From contig QQUE01000012.1 of assembly GCA_008501765.1 (NCBI GenBank), forward strand, positions 186,001 through 250,000: a DNA stretch of 64,000 bases, read 5' to 3'. The translations under genes and the position numbers were made by a program. The notes under the pieces were generated by a model that was not told where the DNA came from, searched no databases, and worked only from the letters and a program-made list of their open reading frames with translations. The stretch is from Calditrichota bacterium. Lineage in GTDB: Bacteria; Zhuqueibacterota; Zhuqueibacteria; Zhuqueibacterales; Geothermadaptataceae. Shown piece by piece: positions 1 through 8,404 of this stretch. Position 1 is the first letter of the stretch. Every line of letters begins with the position of its first letter.

Positions 1-1
1 A

Positions 2-811
2 ACTGCACAGCCCGACTTTATTATCGAATTGGGTGATTTTGGAACACCTGCCGAAAAATATGCGCATCTTTTCGATATTTGGAACTCATTCTCCGGCGAT
101 AAATTCCATGTCATCGGCAATCATGAAATGGATGGCGGCTATTCGAAACAGGAAGCTATTGCCTACCGGAAAATGAAAAACTCGTTTTATTCATTTGACA
201 AAAACCGGTTTCATTTCATCGTTTTGGATGGCAATGATCCGAGGAATAATTCTGACAAGGGCTACAAACAATTTATCGGAGAAAAACAGATCGATTGGCT
301 GAAGCAGGATTTAGCGGGTGCAAAACATCCCGTTGTGATCTTTTCTCATCAGGGTCTTACAACATATCCCGGTGGCGAAGGCGACGATTACGGCCTGGAA
401 AATGGTAGCGAGATAAGAGATATTCTGGAGCAATACAATTTACAAAATCCAAAAACCAGGGTGGTTGCCTGCTTCAACGGACACACACACTATGATTTCG
501 CCGAAAACATCAATGGTATCTGGTTCATCACAATCAATTCCATGGCCTATCAATGGATGGGTGAAGAATTTACCCACATTCGCTACAGCACCGAAGTTGA
601 TAAAAATTTCAAGTGGATAAAATATACGGCACCGCACAAAGAGCCGCTATTTACGATCGTCGAAATTTCAACAGCCGGCTTCATTAAAATCCATGGTAAA
701 CAGACAGAATGGGAAGGGCCATCGCCATGGGAGCTCGGCTATCCGGAGGCATTAAAAAAGTACGTCAGACCACAGATATCAGAAAGAAATTTATCTTTTA
801 AGTTGGATTAA
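2..811 (+). CDS. Metallophosphoesterase, 5' end cut by window
   Basis: The reading frame is open from base 2, so the true start lies before the window. The visible 269 residues carry a calcineurin-like phosphoesterase core: GD near position 31, GNHE near 115, a SHQ histidine near 349 and GHTH near 479. The first metal motif (DxH) must lie upstream. The family hydrolyses phosphomono- or diesters with two metal ions. Aromatic and Gly-rich spacers (for example near the GNHE motif) resemble secreted or lipoprotein 3',5'-cyclic-nucleotide-phosphodiesterase-like members, but the signal sequence is not visible, so location and substrate remain open. An SRPBCC gene follows 31 bp later on the same strand. 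Confidence 0.85.
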   Translation, partial: TAQPDFIIELGDFGTPAEKYAHLFDIWNSFSGDKFHVIGNHEMDGGYSKQEAIAYRKMKNSFYSFDKNRFHFIVLDGNDPRNNSDKGYKQFIGEKQIDWLKQDLAGAKHPVVIFSHQGLTTYPGGEGDDYGLENGSEIRDILEQYNLQNPKTRVVACFNGHTHYDFAENINGIWFITINSMAYQWMGEEFTHIRYSTEVDKNFKWIKYTAPHKEPLFTIVEISTAGFIKIHGKQTEWEGPSPWELGYPEALKKYVRPQISERNLSFKLD

Positions 812-842
812 AAAAATTAACTCCCAATTATAGCGAGGCGAT

Positions 843-1283
843 ATGAGAAAAGATGATCCTCCAGTCGTAGTCGAACAAACTTTTAACACTTCAGCAGAGG
901 TCGTTTGGAAAGCCATAACAGAAGTCGACCAGATGCGGCAGTGGTTTTTCGAAAATATTCCGGAATTTGAACCCAAAGTCGGCTTCGAAACTCAATTTAA
1001 CGTCAACAGCGGGGAAAGAAATTTTCTTCATCTATGGAAAATAACCGCAGTTGAGCCCCAAAAATTGGTAACCTATAACTGGAAATATCAGGACTATGCC
1101 GGCGATTCATTTGTTATTTTTGAAATTATGGAAGTGAATAATCAGGCAAAACTGAAATTGACAACACAAATTATCGAAAGCTTCTCTCAAGATATCCCGG
1201 AATTTAAACGGGAAAGCTGTGTTGCAGGTTGGACTTATTTTATCAATAAAAATCTAAAAGAATATATAGAGAATCTGGCTTAG
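843..1283 (+). CDS. SRPBCC / AHSA1-type START-domain protein
   Basis: The 146-residue product begins with the typical pattern of the AHSA1 group: a VVEQTFNTSAEVVWKAIT start, where ligand-cavity proteins of this family have a beta strand followed by the helix around VWKAITE, then WFFENI and the late aromatic GWTYFINKNLKEY helix. Length is normal for a single-domain SRPBCC protein. These proteins bind hydrophobic ligands or act as Hsp90-activator-like folds, and no specific ligand can be inferred. The stop codon overlaps by four bases the stop of the convergent channel gene, leaving no room for a terminator between them. Confidence 0.8.
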   Translation: MRKDDPPVVVEQTFNTSAEVVWKAITEVDQMRQWFFENIPEFEPKVGFETQFNVNSGERNFLHLWKITAVEPQKLVTYNWKYQDYAGDSFVIFEIMEVNNQAKLKLTTQIIESFSQDIPEFKRESCVAGWTYFINKNLKEYIENLA

Positions 1284-2317
1284 CCCGGATGCACCAGGTG
1301 GGCATTCAATCGTTCTACTTTTTCCCGATTTCCGAGCACGATGAGTACATTGCCCTGTTGGATTTTCGTGCCTGACTGCGGGTTGTAATTGTATTGTTCT
1401 TTGCCATCAACTGTCTGTTTTATAGCAATCACAATAAGCCCGGTGCGCTGGGGAATTTCTATTTCACGCAGAGTTTTCCCCTCAAAGCTGGTATTTTCCG
1501 GAACCGTCACTTCTTCGAGACGAAACTGCAGTTCATCATCGTGCATCATGACGTCAAGGAAACCAACAAGGTTTGGCCGCAGGATTGTCGCAGCCATGCG
1601 CAAACCTTCAGTGAGATTGGGAGAAATCACATGGCTGGCGCCGGCTTTGTACATTTTCCCCGTTGTATGCTGATCGACTGAGCGTGAAATAATATTTAGA
1701 CCAGGATTTAAATTGCGAGCGGAAATCACTACAAAAAGGTTATCGCGATCTTCAGAGAGTGTACAGATCAGGCCACTTGCTTGTTCCACGCCAGCCTCGA
1801 TAAGCACTTCATCTTTAGTGCCATCGCCCGCAATGAAGAGAATTTGTGGATATTGTTCGTGTAAAGCAGCGATTACCTCTTCATCCTGATCGAGCACTAC
1901 AAGTGGTTTTCGAGCTATATGGAATTCATTGATGACTGTTTTTCCTGTGTCCCCGGCCCCACACAAAATTACGTGATTTTTCTGTCTTTGAATATTCTTT
2001 TTCATTTTTTTTGACTTAAAATTGGTGATCAATTCCCGCCGGACAAATAAGCTGGTAACACTTGCTGAGAGCAAAGATATCAAAACGAGTCCAGAAAGAA
2101 TGATAAACATAGTGAAAAATTTGCTGGTGGGATGCAGCTCCCGCACCTCATGAAATCCGACTGTAGAAAACGTGATAAATGTCATGTAAAGTGAGTCAGT
2201 CCAGTCCCAGTCTTCAATAAAAACATACCCTGCCATCCCTATTAATAAAAGCAGGATAAGGCCAAGAAGTACAAAAAGTAAATTTTTCCAGCTTGAATCG
2301 TGGATCGGTTCATTCAT
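1280..2317 (-). CDS. Potassium channel with TrkA-N/TrkA-C (RCK) domains
   Basis: The 345-residue protein has one N-terminal membrane helix (about residues 10-32), a pore helix with selectivity-filter-like TVGFHE (about 51-57), a second membrane helix (about 65-88), a Rossmann TrkA-N domain starting at HVILCGAGDTGKT (about 115) and a TrkA-C domain at the end. This is the 2-TM plus RCK layout of ligand-gated prokaryotic K+ channels. The filter is TVGF followed by His rather than the textbook TVGYGD, a variation found in some bacterial relatives, so K+ selectivity is likely but not assured. It is the last gene of the nnr-vanZ-channel transcript and its start overlaps vanZ by eight bases. Confidence 0.85.
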   Translation of the reverse strand: MNEPIHDSSWKNLLFVLLGLILLLLIGMAGYVFIEDWDWTDSLYMTFITFSTVGFHEVRELHPTSKFFTMFIILSGLVLISLLSASVTSLFVRRELITNFKSKKMKKNIQRQKNHVILCGAGDTGKTVINEFHIARKPLVVLDQDEEVIAALHEQYPQILFIAGDGTKDEVLIEAGVEQASGLICTLSEDRDNLFVVISARNLNPGLNIISRSVDQHTTGKMYKAGASHVISPNLTEGLRMAATILRPNLVGFLDVMMHDDELQFRLEEVTVPENTSFEGKTLREIEIPQRTGLIVIAIKQTVDGKEQYNYNPQSGTKIQQGNVLIVLGNREKVERLNAHLVHPG

Positions 2318-2717
2318 GAGTGTAAAGTTTTACCAGTTGCCGTGAATATTTTTTTATAAATAGATACGATATACAACCGAAGAAAATACCACTGCTGTCG
2401 GCCAGCAAGTCGCCTAAATCAAAGTATCGACCCGGGACGAATAATTGATGAACTTCATCTGATAAACCATACAAACTTCCAATGATAAGCGCCTGGTTTA
2501 TAGTTGCTTTGCCTGTGAAACAGGGCCATTCTTCGAGAGCGTAAAACAACAAAAATCCCAGTGGCATGTACATGCCCAAATGAGCGATTTTATCCGAATT
2601 GGAGAATGAAAAAAAGCCCGGTGTTGAAATATGTGGAATTGAAGAAAGAACAAATATGAGCAATGCCCAAGCTGCCGGCATTACCCATGCGTAACTTCCC
2701 CGGAAAAATTTAACCAT
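2310..2717 (-). CDS. VanZ-like membrane protein
   Basis: A 135-residue integral membrane protein with four hydrophobic segments and the VanZ-family signatures DKIAHLGMY and SDEVHQLFVPGRYFDLGDLLADSSG. Function in the family is poorly known; the founding VanZ gives low teicoplanin resistance. An upstream in-frame ATG at 2765 would add 16 residues, but that lies inside the preceding gene. I chose 2717 because AAGGAG (complement of 2731-2736) precedes it and the 8-nt overlap with the upstream gene mirrors the overlap with the downstream one. It sits in a tight minus-strand trio. Confidence 0.8.
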   Translation of the reverse strand: MVKFFRGSYAWVMPAAWALLIFVLSSIPHISTPGFFSFSNSDKIAHLGMYMPLGFLLFYALEEWPCFTGKATINQALIIGSLYGLSDEVHQLFVPGRYFDLGDLLADSSGIFFGCISYLFIKKYSRQLVKLYTHE

Positions 2718-4266
2718 ACCGATTGCGAATCTCCTTAAATGTTTGTGGAATGTAAGATAAAACATCGCCTGCTGTCAGGGACAACAAGTCAATATCCGCC
2801 GCTGCAATATCTGCCGCACGGCTATGCAAAAACATGCCCAGTATAGTGGCATTCTCGAGCGTAATTTGTCCGCTTAAACCGGCGATTATCCCGGTTAAAA
2901 CATCCCCCATTCCTGCCGTTGCCATACCCGGATTTCCCGCGCAGTTGATATACACCTTGCCGTCAGGCAGCGCAACCAGTGAAGGAGCGCCTTTGAGCAA
3001 CAAAATCGCATTATATTCTTCTGCAAATTGACGTGCAACGGAAACCGGGACCCGTGGCAAATCGTCCTTTTTGCGGCCGGTCAATCGTAAAAACTCTCCC
3101 GGATGTGGCGTGAGAACAGTTCCGCCCCGGCGTTTTTTTAAACGATCTTTGCAGTTCCGAAGTAAATTTATACCATCTGCGTCAATTATAAGCGGACCAT
3201 GAAAATACGATAAAACCTGTTCGAGCCAAAATTCGGCATCGTCTTCCAATCCCAAACCCGGGCCGATGGCGACAACATCTGCCCACTGCAAACGCTCGCG
3301 AAATTTTTCCAGGTTCTTTGCCGGCATGCTGTTATTTTGCCAGTGCAGAGGGTGTTTCACAACCTCCAGCGGATGCGCTGCCAATTGTGCAATTATATCG
3401 GGTTTTGTACCTAATACAACCAGTCCTCCCCCGGCGCGCAGGGCGGCTGTGCTGGTTAATGCGGCGGCACCGGCCATGCCTTCACTACCTGCAATGACAA
3501 ATATCTGCCCACATTTATTTTTAAAAACTGCCGGATGGCGGCTGGGAAGCAAGGTGTGAATCTCATCATTTGGCAGCAGGAAAGTTTCATTTTTAACAGC
3601 AGAAAATGCTTTTTGTGGGAAACCAATATCGGCACAGTGCAATCGGCCGGTATATTCCCTTCCCGGTGAAAAAATAAGACCGGCTTTCAGGGCGCCAAAT
3701 GTGACCGTACTCTGCGCTTTGACCGCATTTTCGTCCACCTCACCTGTGTCCGCATCAACGCCGGTGGGCAAATCTACCGCAATGACGATTGCATTGCTCA
3801 TGTTGATCAATTTTGCCGCCCGGGCGTAAGCTGCACGCAAAGCGCCTTTTGAGCCAGTGCCTAAAAGTGCATCGACGATCAGGTCGGCTGTCAAAAAATC
3901 GGACTCTGTCGACGCCTCGAATAAGTCGATTTTTTGTCCCAATTTTTGCCAGCATAATGCGTTTAATTCGGCATCCCCTTTGAGCTTATCGACTGAACCC
4001 AAAAGGATGACTTTTACTTCCGGTACAATCCCGAGCAACCGGCGCGCAACCACAAAACCATCACCGCCATTGTTACCGCATCCACACAGCACAACCACTT
4101 TTGCTGAACTGCCGGGACGCAGTTGTTGCAAACAAACATCGGCGACAGCTTTGCCCGCCTGCTCCATCAAAACAGCTCCGGGAATACCAATTTTTTCGAT
4201 GGTGTAGCGGTCAACCGCAGCCATTTGTTCAGCAAGCAATACCGGATTTTTCTTAATCGAACGCAT
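2710..4266 (-). CDS. nnr: Bifunctional NAD(P)H-hydrate epimerase / ADP-dependent NAD(P)HX dehydratase
   Basis: The 518-residue protein fuses the two NAD(P)H-repair enzymes. Residues about 1-220 are the YjeF-N epimerase, with GNNGGDGFVVARRL (about 62-75) and a GTGSKG loop. Residues about 230-510 are the ribokinase-like dehydratase, with GSEGMAGAAALTSTAALRAG, a TPHPGEFLRL stretch and the catalytic AGMGDVLTGIIAGL motif near the end. Together they restore NADH and NADPH from their damaged hydrates. Length matches the bacterial Nnr fusion. It is the first gene of the minus-strand trio with vanZ and the channel gene; the start ATG at 4266 gives the normal N-terminus. Confidence 0.95.
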   Translation of the reverse strand: MRSIKKNPVLLAEQMAAVDRYTIEKIGIPGAVLMEQAGKAVADVCLQQLRPGSSAKVVVLCGCGNNGGDGFVVARRLLGIVPEVKVILLGSVDKLKGDAELNALCWQKLGQKIDLFEASTESDFLTADLIVDALLGTGSKGALRAAYARAAKLINMSNAIVIAVDLPTGVDADTGEVDENAVKAQSTVTFGALKAGLIFSPGREYTGRLHCADIGFPQKAFSAVKNETFLLPNDEIHTLLPSRHPAVFKNKCGQIFVIAGSEGMAGAAALTSTAALRAGGGLVVLGTKPDIIAQLAAHPLEVVKHPLHWQNNSMPAKNLEKFRERLQWADVVAIGPGLGLEDDAEFWLEQVLSYFHGPLIIDADGINLLRNCKDRLKKRRGGTVLTPHPGEFLRLTGRKKDDLPRVPVSVARQFAEEYNAILLLKGAPSLVALPDGKVYINCAGNPGMATAGMGDVLTGIIAGLSGQITLENATILGMFLHSRAADIAAADIDLLSLTAGDVLSYIPQTFKEIRNRYG

Positions 4267-4800
4267 CTTTAGAAAGCTCCATTGATCGTATTTATTTTAT
4301 TGATTAGGACCTTAGCTCCGTTGATTAAACTTTAAGGCTCTTATTATTAACGTTTTATGCATTTTCTTTTTTGCTTGATCAAAAAAGAAACAAAAAAATC
4401 AAGGCTGACGAAAAATCGGCTAAAATTTTGGACAATTTCCTGAATCTTTTTGAACTCGCTTCGCTCAAACAGAAAAAGATTCTTAACGGAAATTATCCAA
4501 AATTTCTTAACGCCATTTTTCGAAGGCCACTTTTTAAGGAAAAATGCGGAGTTAAAGGCACAATCAATTATTTTATAGCCGATTATTGTTACAGGCATTT
4601 GATGTGAAAATATGAGCATGGATTCTTGCGGGTTTTGTTATCGATAATTGAATTGTATTTTAGCCATATTAATCAAATAAATTCTGATACTCAAACTTAC
4701 TCAAAATACGCATAATCTCACGCGTAACGCAATGATTTTCTCCTTGCTTATTTTAGTATTTTCCTTTAATTATTTGTTTACTTTAAATTCGGGTTAAACT
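4267..4800. other. Intergenic region with AT-rich repeat
   Basis: This 534-bp gap lies between divergent transcription units (nnr leftward, sigma factor rightward), so promoters for both should lie here. The stretch 4363-4608 is an AT-rich repeat-like sequence described separately. I see no convincing gene, RNA gene or strong -35/-10 pair. Confidence 0.5.
4363..4608. repeat. AT-rich dispersed repeat-like sequence
   Basis: The segment begins with a self-complementary stretch around TTGATCAA flanked by T and A runs, followed by AAACAAAAAAATCAAGGC. Sequence of this kind recurs as noncoding dispersed repeats in Bacteroidota-type genomes and gives lysine-rich spurious reading frames on both strands. 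Open frames on both strands span it here without a ribosome binding site or recognisable domain. That it is a repeat in this genome is inferred from memory of similar sequences; only one copy is in this window. Confidence 0.4.
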
Positions 4801-5388
4801 ATGTCCTCTGCTTCCAAGAAAAATATCGATTCTGCCGTCATTGCCAGTGCGCTCGAAGGAAACGAGGACGCCTATGCGCAGATTTTAGCACGCTACCGCG
4901 GCCCGCTTTTTCATATGTTATTTAAAATGGTGCACAGCAAAGAAGAAGCTGAAGATCTGACGCAGGAAGCTTTTATAAAAGCATTCCGTGCGCTGGCATC
5001 ATTTAATGAAGAGTACGCTTTTTCAACCTGGTTGTACAAAATTGCGGCCAACAATTGTATCGATTATCTGCGCAAAAAACGCCTGCAAACATTCTCTTAC
5101 AATAAACCGATTGCCTCAAAAGATGGCGAACTGCAACGGGAATACGCCGATGAAAATGAGGCCACCGACAAACCGATGCTCGATACCGAAAAAACCCACA
5201 TGATTAATCTTGCCATCGAGGATTTGCCACCGAAATACAAATTGGCGATCGAATTGCGACACAAAGAAGAGCTCTCCTACGAAGACATCGCAGAAAAACT
5301 GGATATCCCCCTCGGCACCGTAAAAGCCCGTATATTTCGCGCCCGCGAAATGCTAAAACGCAAACTCAAAGGCAAAGTGCTCCCCTGA
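4801..5388 (+). CDS. ECF RNA polymerase sigma factor (sigma-24 type)
   Basis: A 195-residue sigma-70-family protein with only regions 2 and 4. Region 2 contains EEAEDLTQEAFIKAFRAL and STWLYKIAANNCIDYLRKK (about residues 41-90). Region 4 contains LPPKYKLAIELRHKEELSYEDIAEKLDIPLGTVKARIFRARE (about 143-185), the -35-reading helix-turn-helix. The absence of regions 1 and 3 is typical of extracytoplasmic-function sigmas. An anti-sigma partner is not adjacent: the next gene is a convergent Nudix hydrolase. The regulon is unknown. Confidence 0.93.
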   Translation: MSSASKKNIDSAVIASALEGNEDAYAQILARYRGPLFHMLFKMVHSKEEAEDLTQEAFIKAFRALASFNEEYAFSTWLYKIAANNCIDYLRKKRLQTFSYNKPIASKDGELQREYADENEATDKPMLDTEKTHMINLAIEDLPPKYKLAIELRHKEELSYEDIAEKLDIPLGTVKARIFRAREMLKRKLKGKVLP

Positions 5389-5545
5389 TTTTAAAAGCAG
5401 CTGGTGGTAATTCGCTGCTGGCTTTGAGTTAAATAAGAATATCGTGATTCTTGAATTCTTCCCACAATCTCATTTTTAAAAAATTTAGTACTCTGATACA
5501 TCTCAAAGCATTCCAATTTAAAAACGCAGCACAAATAACTAACAG

Positions 5546-6106
5546 CTAAATTCCAATTGCTGAGTTTTTCCAATCCATCCACTTTCGCGCCATGCGCAGC
5601 ATCGATTCTTCCGAATTATATTTTGCCATTTCATTTATCGGAATCCAGGCTAATTCGTGGGATTCGTCGGACAATTTTAACGCATTTTGACCCGTAGCGC
5701 GAAAAACAAAACGAGCGTCGAAATGCGCGTGCGCCGGAGTATTTTTGAAGCGAGGGATCGTGTGAATATCAATATCAAACAATTCTGGTGACACAATGCG
5801 AATGTTATCGATTCCAGATTCTTCTACTGCTTCCTGCAATGCTACCTGCAAAACATCCGACTCGCCATCGGCATGTCCACCAAGTTGAATCCAGATATTG
5901 AGTTTCTTATGGTGGGTTAAAACCACTTTTTCACCACACTCATCGACCAGCCAGGCTGAACCGGTGACATGACCGGTTTCAAGCCCGCGGGAAAAACAAT
6001 TAACATGATTTTCGACAAACTCGATAAATCTGTCGCACGTCGCCACTTCCTGCACATATTTTGATCTATAAGAAATTAATTTTTGAAGCAATTCTCGCCG
6101 ATGCAT
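5546..6106 (-). CDS. Nudix hydrolase
   Basis: A 186-residue protein with a Nudix box near residues 75-100: GGHADGES, then EAVEESGI. The box has one extra residue between its halves and Gln in place of the usual Arg before the first Glu of the RE pair, a pattern seen in a GGHADG subgroup of Nudix enzymes, so the metal-binding EAxEESG remains intact. The family hydrolyses nucleoside diphosphates linked to another moiety; the substrate is not evident. The gene is convergent with the sigma factor gene and monocistronic. Confidence 0.85.
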   Translation of the reverse strand: MHRRELLQKLISYRSKYVQEVATCDRFIEFVENHVNCFSRGLETGHVTGSAWLVDECGEKVVLTHHKKLNIWIQLGGHADGESDVLQVALQEAVEESGIDNIRIVSPELFDIDIHTIPRFKNTPAHAHFDARFVFRATGQNALKLSDESHELAWIPINEMAKYNSEESMLRMARKWMDWKNSAIGI

Positions 6107-6354
6107 ATAATTAACTCATTTTTTTATTGCTTTTTAATCGGGATCGAATATAATTCTTAACTTTCATTTTAGCAATATTTTCACGAAGCACAACAGATGC
6201 ATTTGCAAGAATCTCGTAGTTTGTTTATTTTAAGTCATAAAACTGTAAAACTTTTGTTAAATGTCGATCAAATAAACACTTATACTATCAAAAACACCAA
6301 AATTGATTTTTTCTTTTTCATGAAAAATAAAGATAATTAAAGGAAATCCTCAAA

Positions 6355-7620
6355 ATGAAATTTAAAATATTCTATTGCTCACTCCTCTTTCTGGGTCTAA
6401 CAACGAACGTATTTTCCCAGAACAAAAAAGGAAAATGGGGATTCGGCGCCGGGGGCACAATGTCAAACGTTACCGCATCAGAGGCAGTGCAAAACAGTGC
6501 CGGATTTGGTGGCGAAGGTATTATATCCTATCTTTTCAACGATAAATTCAGCCTGAACCTGGTGACGGGGTACAATAAATTCAGCAGCACGCCGTTGGCA
6601 AATGCTGCCGAGTTGAGCACAAGTTTAATTTCAAGCGCCCTGACGCTGGAATACGAAATGAAACTCATGCAGTCATTCCGACCTTTTTTATCGCTCGGTA
6701 TTGGTGCGCACAATTACACGGTTGGAGGAAGTGACCGGTTCAGTGATGGCGAGGGATTGGCCGGACTGGGAACGCGCTTTTATTTAGGAAAACGATCGGC
6801 AATTTATGTGGCCGGGTTGTTTAAATACACAACCGGGGATGCCATCGATGGGTTGGATGTTGGCGGCACCGATTTGTATTACAATGTCAGCGCCGGCGTG
6901 CAATTTTTCCGTGGTAAAAATAACACTAAAAAAATCGACGAGCCCAAAGTTACCGGCACGCCTTTCGACAACATGCCGCCAGTTGATTCCTTGCTCGTTG
7001 AGGAACTCGCGGAAGTTGAGAACGATGGTACTGCCGTACCGCTCACCGAAGAGGAAAAACGAAGTGCTGCAGAACATGAGCTGGAATTTTCACTCACTTT
7101 GAAAAAAGACGAACTAATGGAAAAGCTCAGCAGTGCTGAACAGGAAATTAATAAACTTCGCAATGAGATCGCGGATAAGTCCAAACAAATAGAAAATCTG
7201 GAACGGGCACAGCAAAACACGGAAGCAGTAAATCCGGATAAAATCCAGGGATTATATGCCAACTCGCTCGCTCTTTTCAATAAAAGAAAGTATTCTGAAG
7301 CAAGTCAGATTTTAGAGGAGTTGCTGCAATTGTACCCGAATCATCGGTTGAAAAGTAATTTTATCTACTGGACTGGTGAAAATTATTATGCACGGAAAAA
7401 ATACTTTCAGGCAGCGGCAGAGTTTGAAAAGGTGCTCGGCTTCCCACACTCGGTGAAAAGAGACGATTCATTGCTCATGCTTGGCCGAACATATCTGCAA
7501 CTTGGGGATATTTCCGCCGCAAACGCCAATTTTGAGAGGCTCATCGTAGAGTTTCCGCGCAGCGAATTCAAACAAAAAGCGGAAAAATACATGCAGCCAC
7601 AAAGTGTACCGGCGGAATAA
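6355..7620 (+). CDS. Outer-membrane barrel, coiled-coil and TPR fusion protein
   Basis: The 421-residue product starts with a signal peptide ending near VFSQ (residue 22). Residues about 25-190 look like an eight-stranded OmpA/OprF-type beta-barrel, with alternating hydrophobic strands, GFGAGG and a final aromatic strand ending YNVSAGVQFFRG. Residues about 235-290 are heptad-rich coiled coil (KDELMEKLSSAEQEINKL region). Residues about 300-415 are tetratricopeptide repeats of the YbgF/BamD type, with YxxGENYYARKKYFQAAAEFEKV. YbgF (CpoB) is normally a separate periplasmic protein of the Tol-Pal system; here the TPR part seems tethered to an outer-membrane barrel. An AAAGG ribosome site precedes the ATG and a terminator follows. 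Confidence 0.75.
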   Translation: MKFKIFYCSLLFLGLTTNVFSQNKKGKWGFGAGGTMSNVTASEAVQNSAGFGGEGIISYLFNDKFSLNLVTGYNKFSSTPLANAAELSTSLISSALTLEYEMKLMQSFRPFLSLGIGAHNYTVGGSDRFSDGEGLAGLGTRFYLGKRSAIYVAGLFKYTTGDAIDGLDVGGTDLYYNVSAGVQFFRGKNNTKKIDEPKVTGTPFDNMPPVDSLLVEELAEVENDGTAVPLTEEEKRSAAEHELEFSLTLKKDELMEKLSSAEQEINKLRNEIADKSKQIENLERAQQNTEAVNPDKIQGLYANSLALFNKRKYSEASQILEELLQLYPNHRLKSNFIYWTGENYYARKKYFQAAAEFEKVLGFPHSVKRDDSLLMLGRTYLQLGDISAANANFERLIVEFPRSEFKQKAEKYMQPQSVPAE

Positions 7621-7640
7621 AAATATCCACATTAATTTTG

Positions 7641-7679
7641 AAAAAAAGCGGTCAATCCAAACGGATTGCTGCTTTTTTT
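7641..7679 (+). terminator. Intrinsic terminator after the barrel-TPR gene
   Basis: A-rich left flank, stem GCGGTCAATCC pairing with GGATTGCTGC with a small mismatch, loop AAAC, then a run of seven T. It begins 20 bases past the stop codon. Confidence 0.8.
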
Positions 7680-8118
7680 ATTTCGTAAAATCATTAATTT
7701 TTGCTTAAAATACCATATTGATTTGCCGCTGCCCCGCACAGATCAAACACGTATTTGATTTGAGGAAATCTAGAAATCACCCGTTGTACAAAATTTAAAG
7801 TTATGCGGATTTCAGTAAAATATTTTATCTTCAATCATCATTTTCGTCATTCCCGAATGTTTTTATTGGGAATCCATCAATGTAAAAAATTTGGATTCCG
7901 GCTAAAAGATTGCCGGAATGACGTGGGAAAAATCGCCTGGGATGAAAATGATTGAATTATGCACAACGGGTTAGAAATCTGTGTTTTTCAATTTTCATGC
8001 TGCCTGACATTAATACTTCTGACTTTTTATTAACTTTTGTTTCTGCATGTCAACACGGCTGTTCATATTACATTGCAGTAACAGGATATCAATAATAATT
8101 CAGAAAGGGCAGGAAGCC
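7680..8118. other. Gene-poor region
   Basis: I see no gene here. It contains the palindromic repeat 7845-7923 and otherwise low-complexity AT-rich sequence leading to the doubtful small frame at 8119. Confidence 0.5.
7845..7923. repeat. Palindromic dispersed repeat (CGTCATTCC family)
   Basis: Outer arms CGTCATTCC (7845-7853) and GGAATGACG (7915-7923) are perfect inverted copies. Inner arms GGAATCCA (7869-7876) and TGGATTCC (7892-7899) are also complementary. The same inner core, GGAATCCA with TGGATTCC and GGAATGAC, occurs inside the element at 21707-21850, so it is a family with at least two members in the window. Confidence 0.75.
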
Positions 8119-8313
8119 ATGAATTTTAACGAATTATCCCAGATAATCGACGCATATCACAATTTTTCATGCCGGTCAATTCAGTCGAGCGGAGCAAAAC
8201 ATGAAATTCAAAAACAATACGCCATTCCCCAAAAGAACACGAAACAGAGGAACCAGGTTAAAACCATGTTAGAGTCCTGTGGACGAAACCGTGCACCCGG
8301 TTCGAATCAATAA
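8119..8313 (+). CDS. Doubtful small hypothetical protein
   Basis: A 64-codon frame starting at an ATG preceded closely by AGGAAG. No domain is recognised; the product is polar with basic residues toward the C-terminus. It lies between a gene-poor repeat region and the convergent transglutaminase gene, and its stop codon touches the terminator of that gene. It could be chance; an upstream in-frame ATG at 8047 has no ribosome site. Confidence 0.25.
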   Translation: MNFNELSQIIDAYHNFSCRSIQSSGAKHEIQKQYAIPQKNTKQRNQVKTMLESCGRNRAPGSNQ

Positions 8314-8340
8314 AAAAAAGCGACTGCATGAGCCGCTTTA
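8313..8340 (-). terminator. Intrinsic terminator of the transglutaminase-TPR gene
   Basis: Read on the minus strand: AAAGCGGCT, loop around CATGC, AGTCGCTTT with one mismatch, then a run of eight T. It lies about 65 bases downstream of the stop at 8405. Confidence 0.75.
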
Positions 8341-8404
8341 ATAAATCTTCAATTTATACAAAATGATCCGAGCTTTTGATACCTCCACCCCAAACTCGCT
8401 GCCA

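Noticed and set aside
4347-4619. Open frames of 78-90 codons on both strands
   Set aside because: They lie in an AT-rich repeat-like sequence, have no ribosome site, and match no family.
8265-8315. tRNA-like 3' end (GGTTCGAATC)
   Set aside because: The T-loop consensus is present by chance, but the flanking five-base stem does not pair and no acceptor or anticodon arm can be built.
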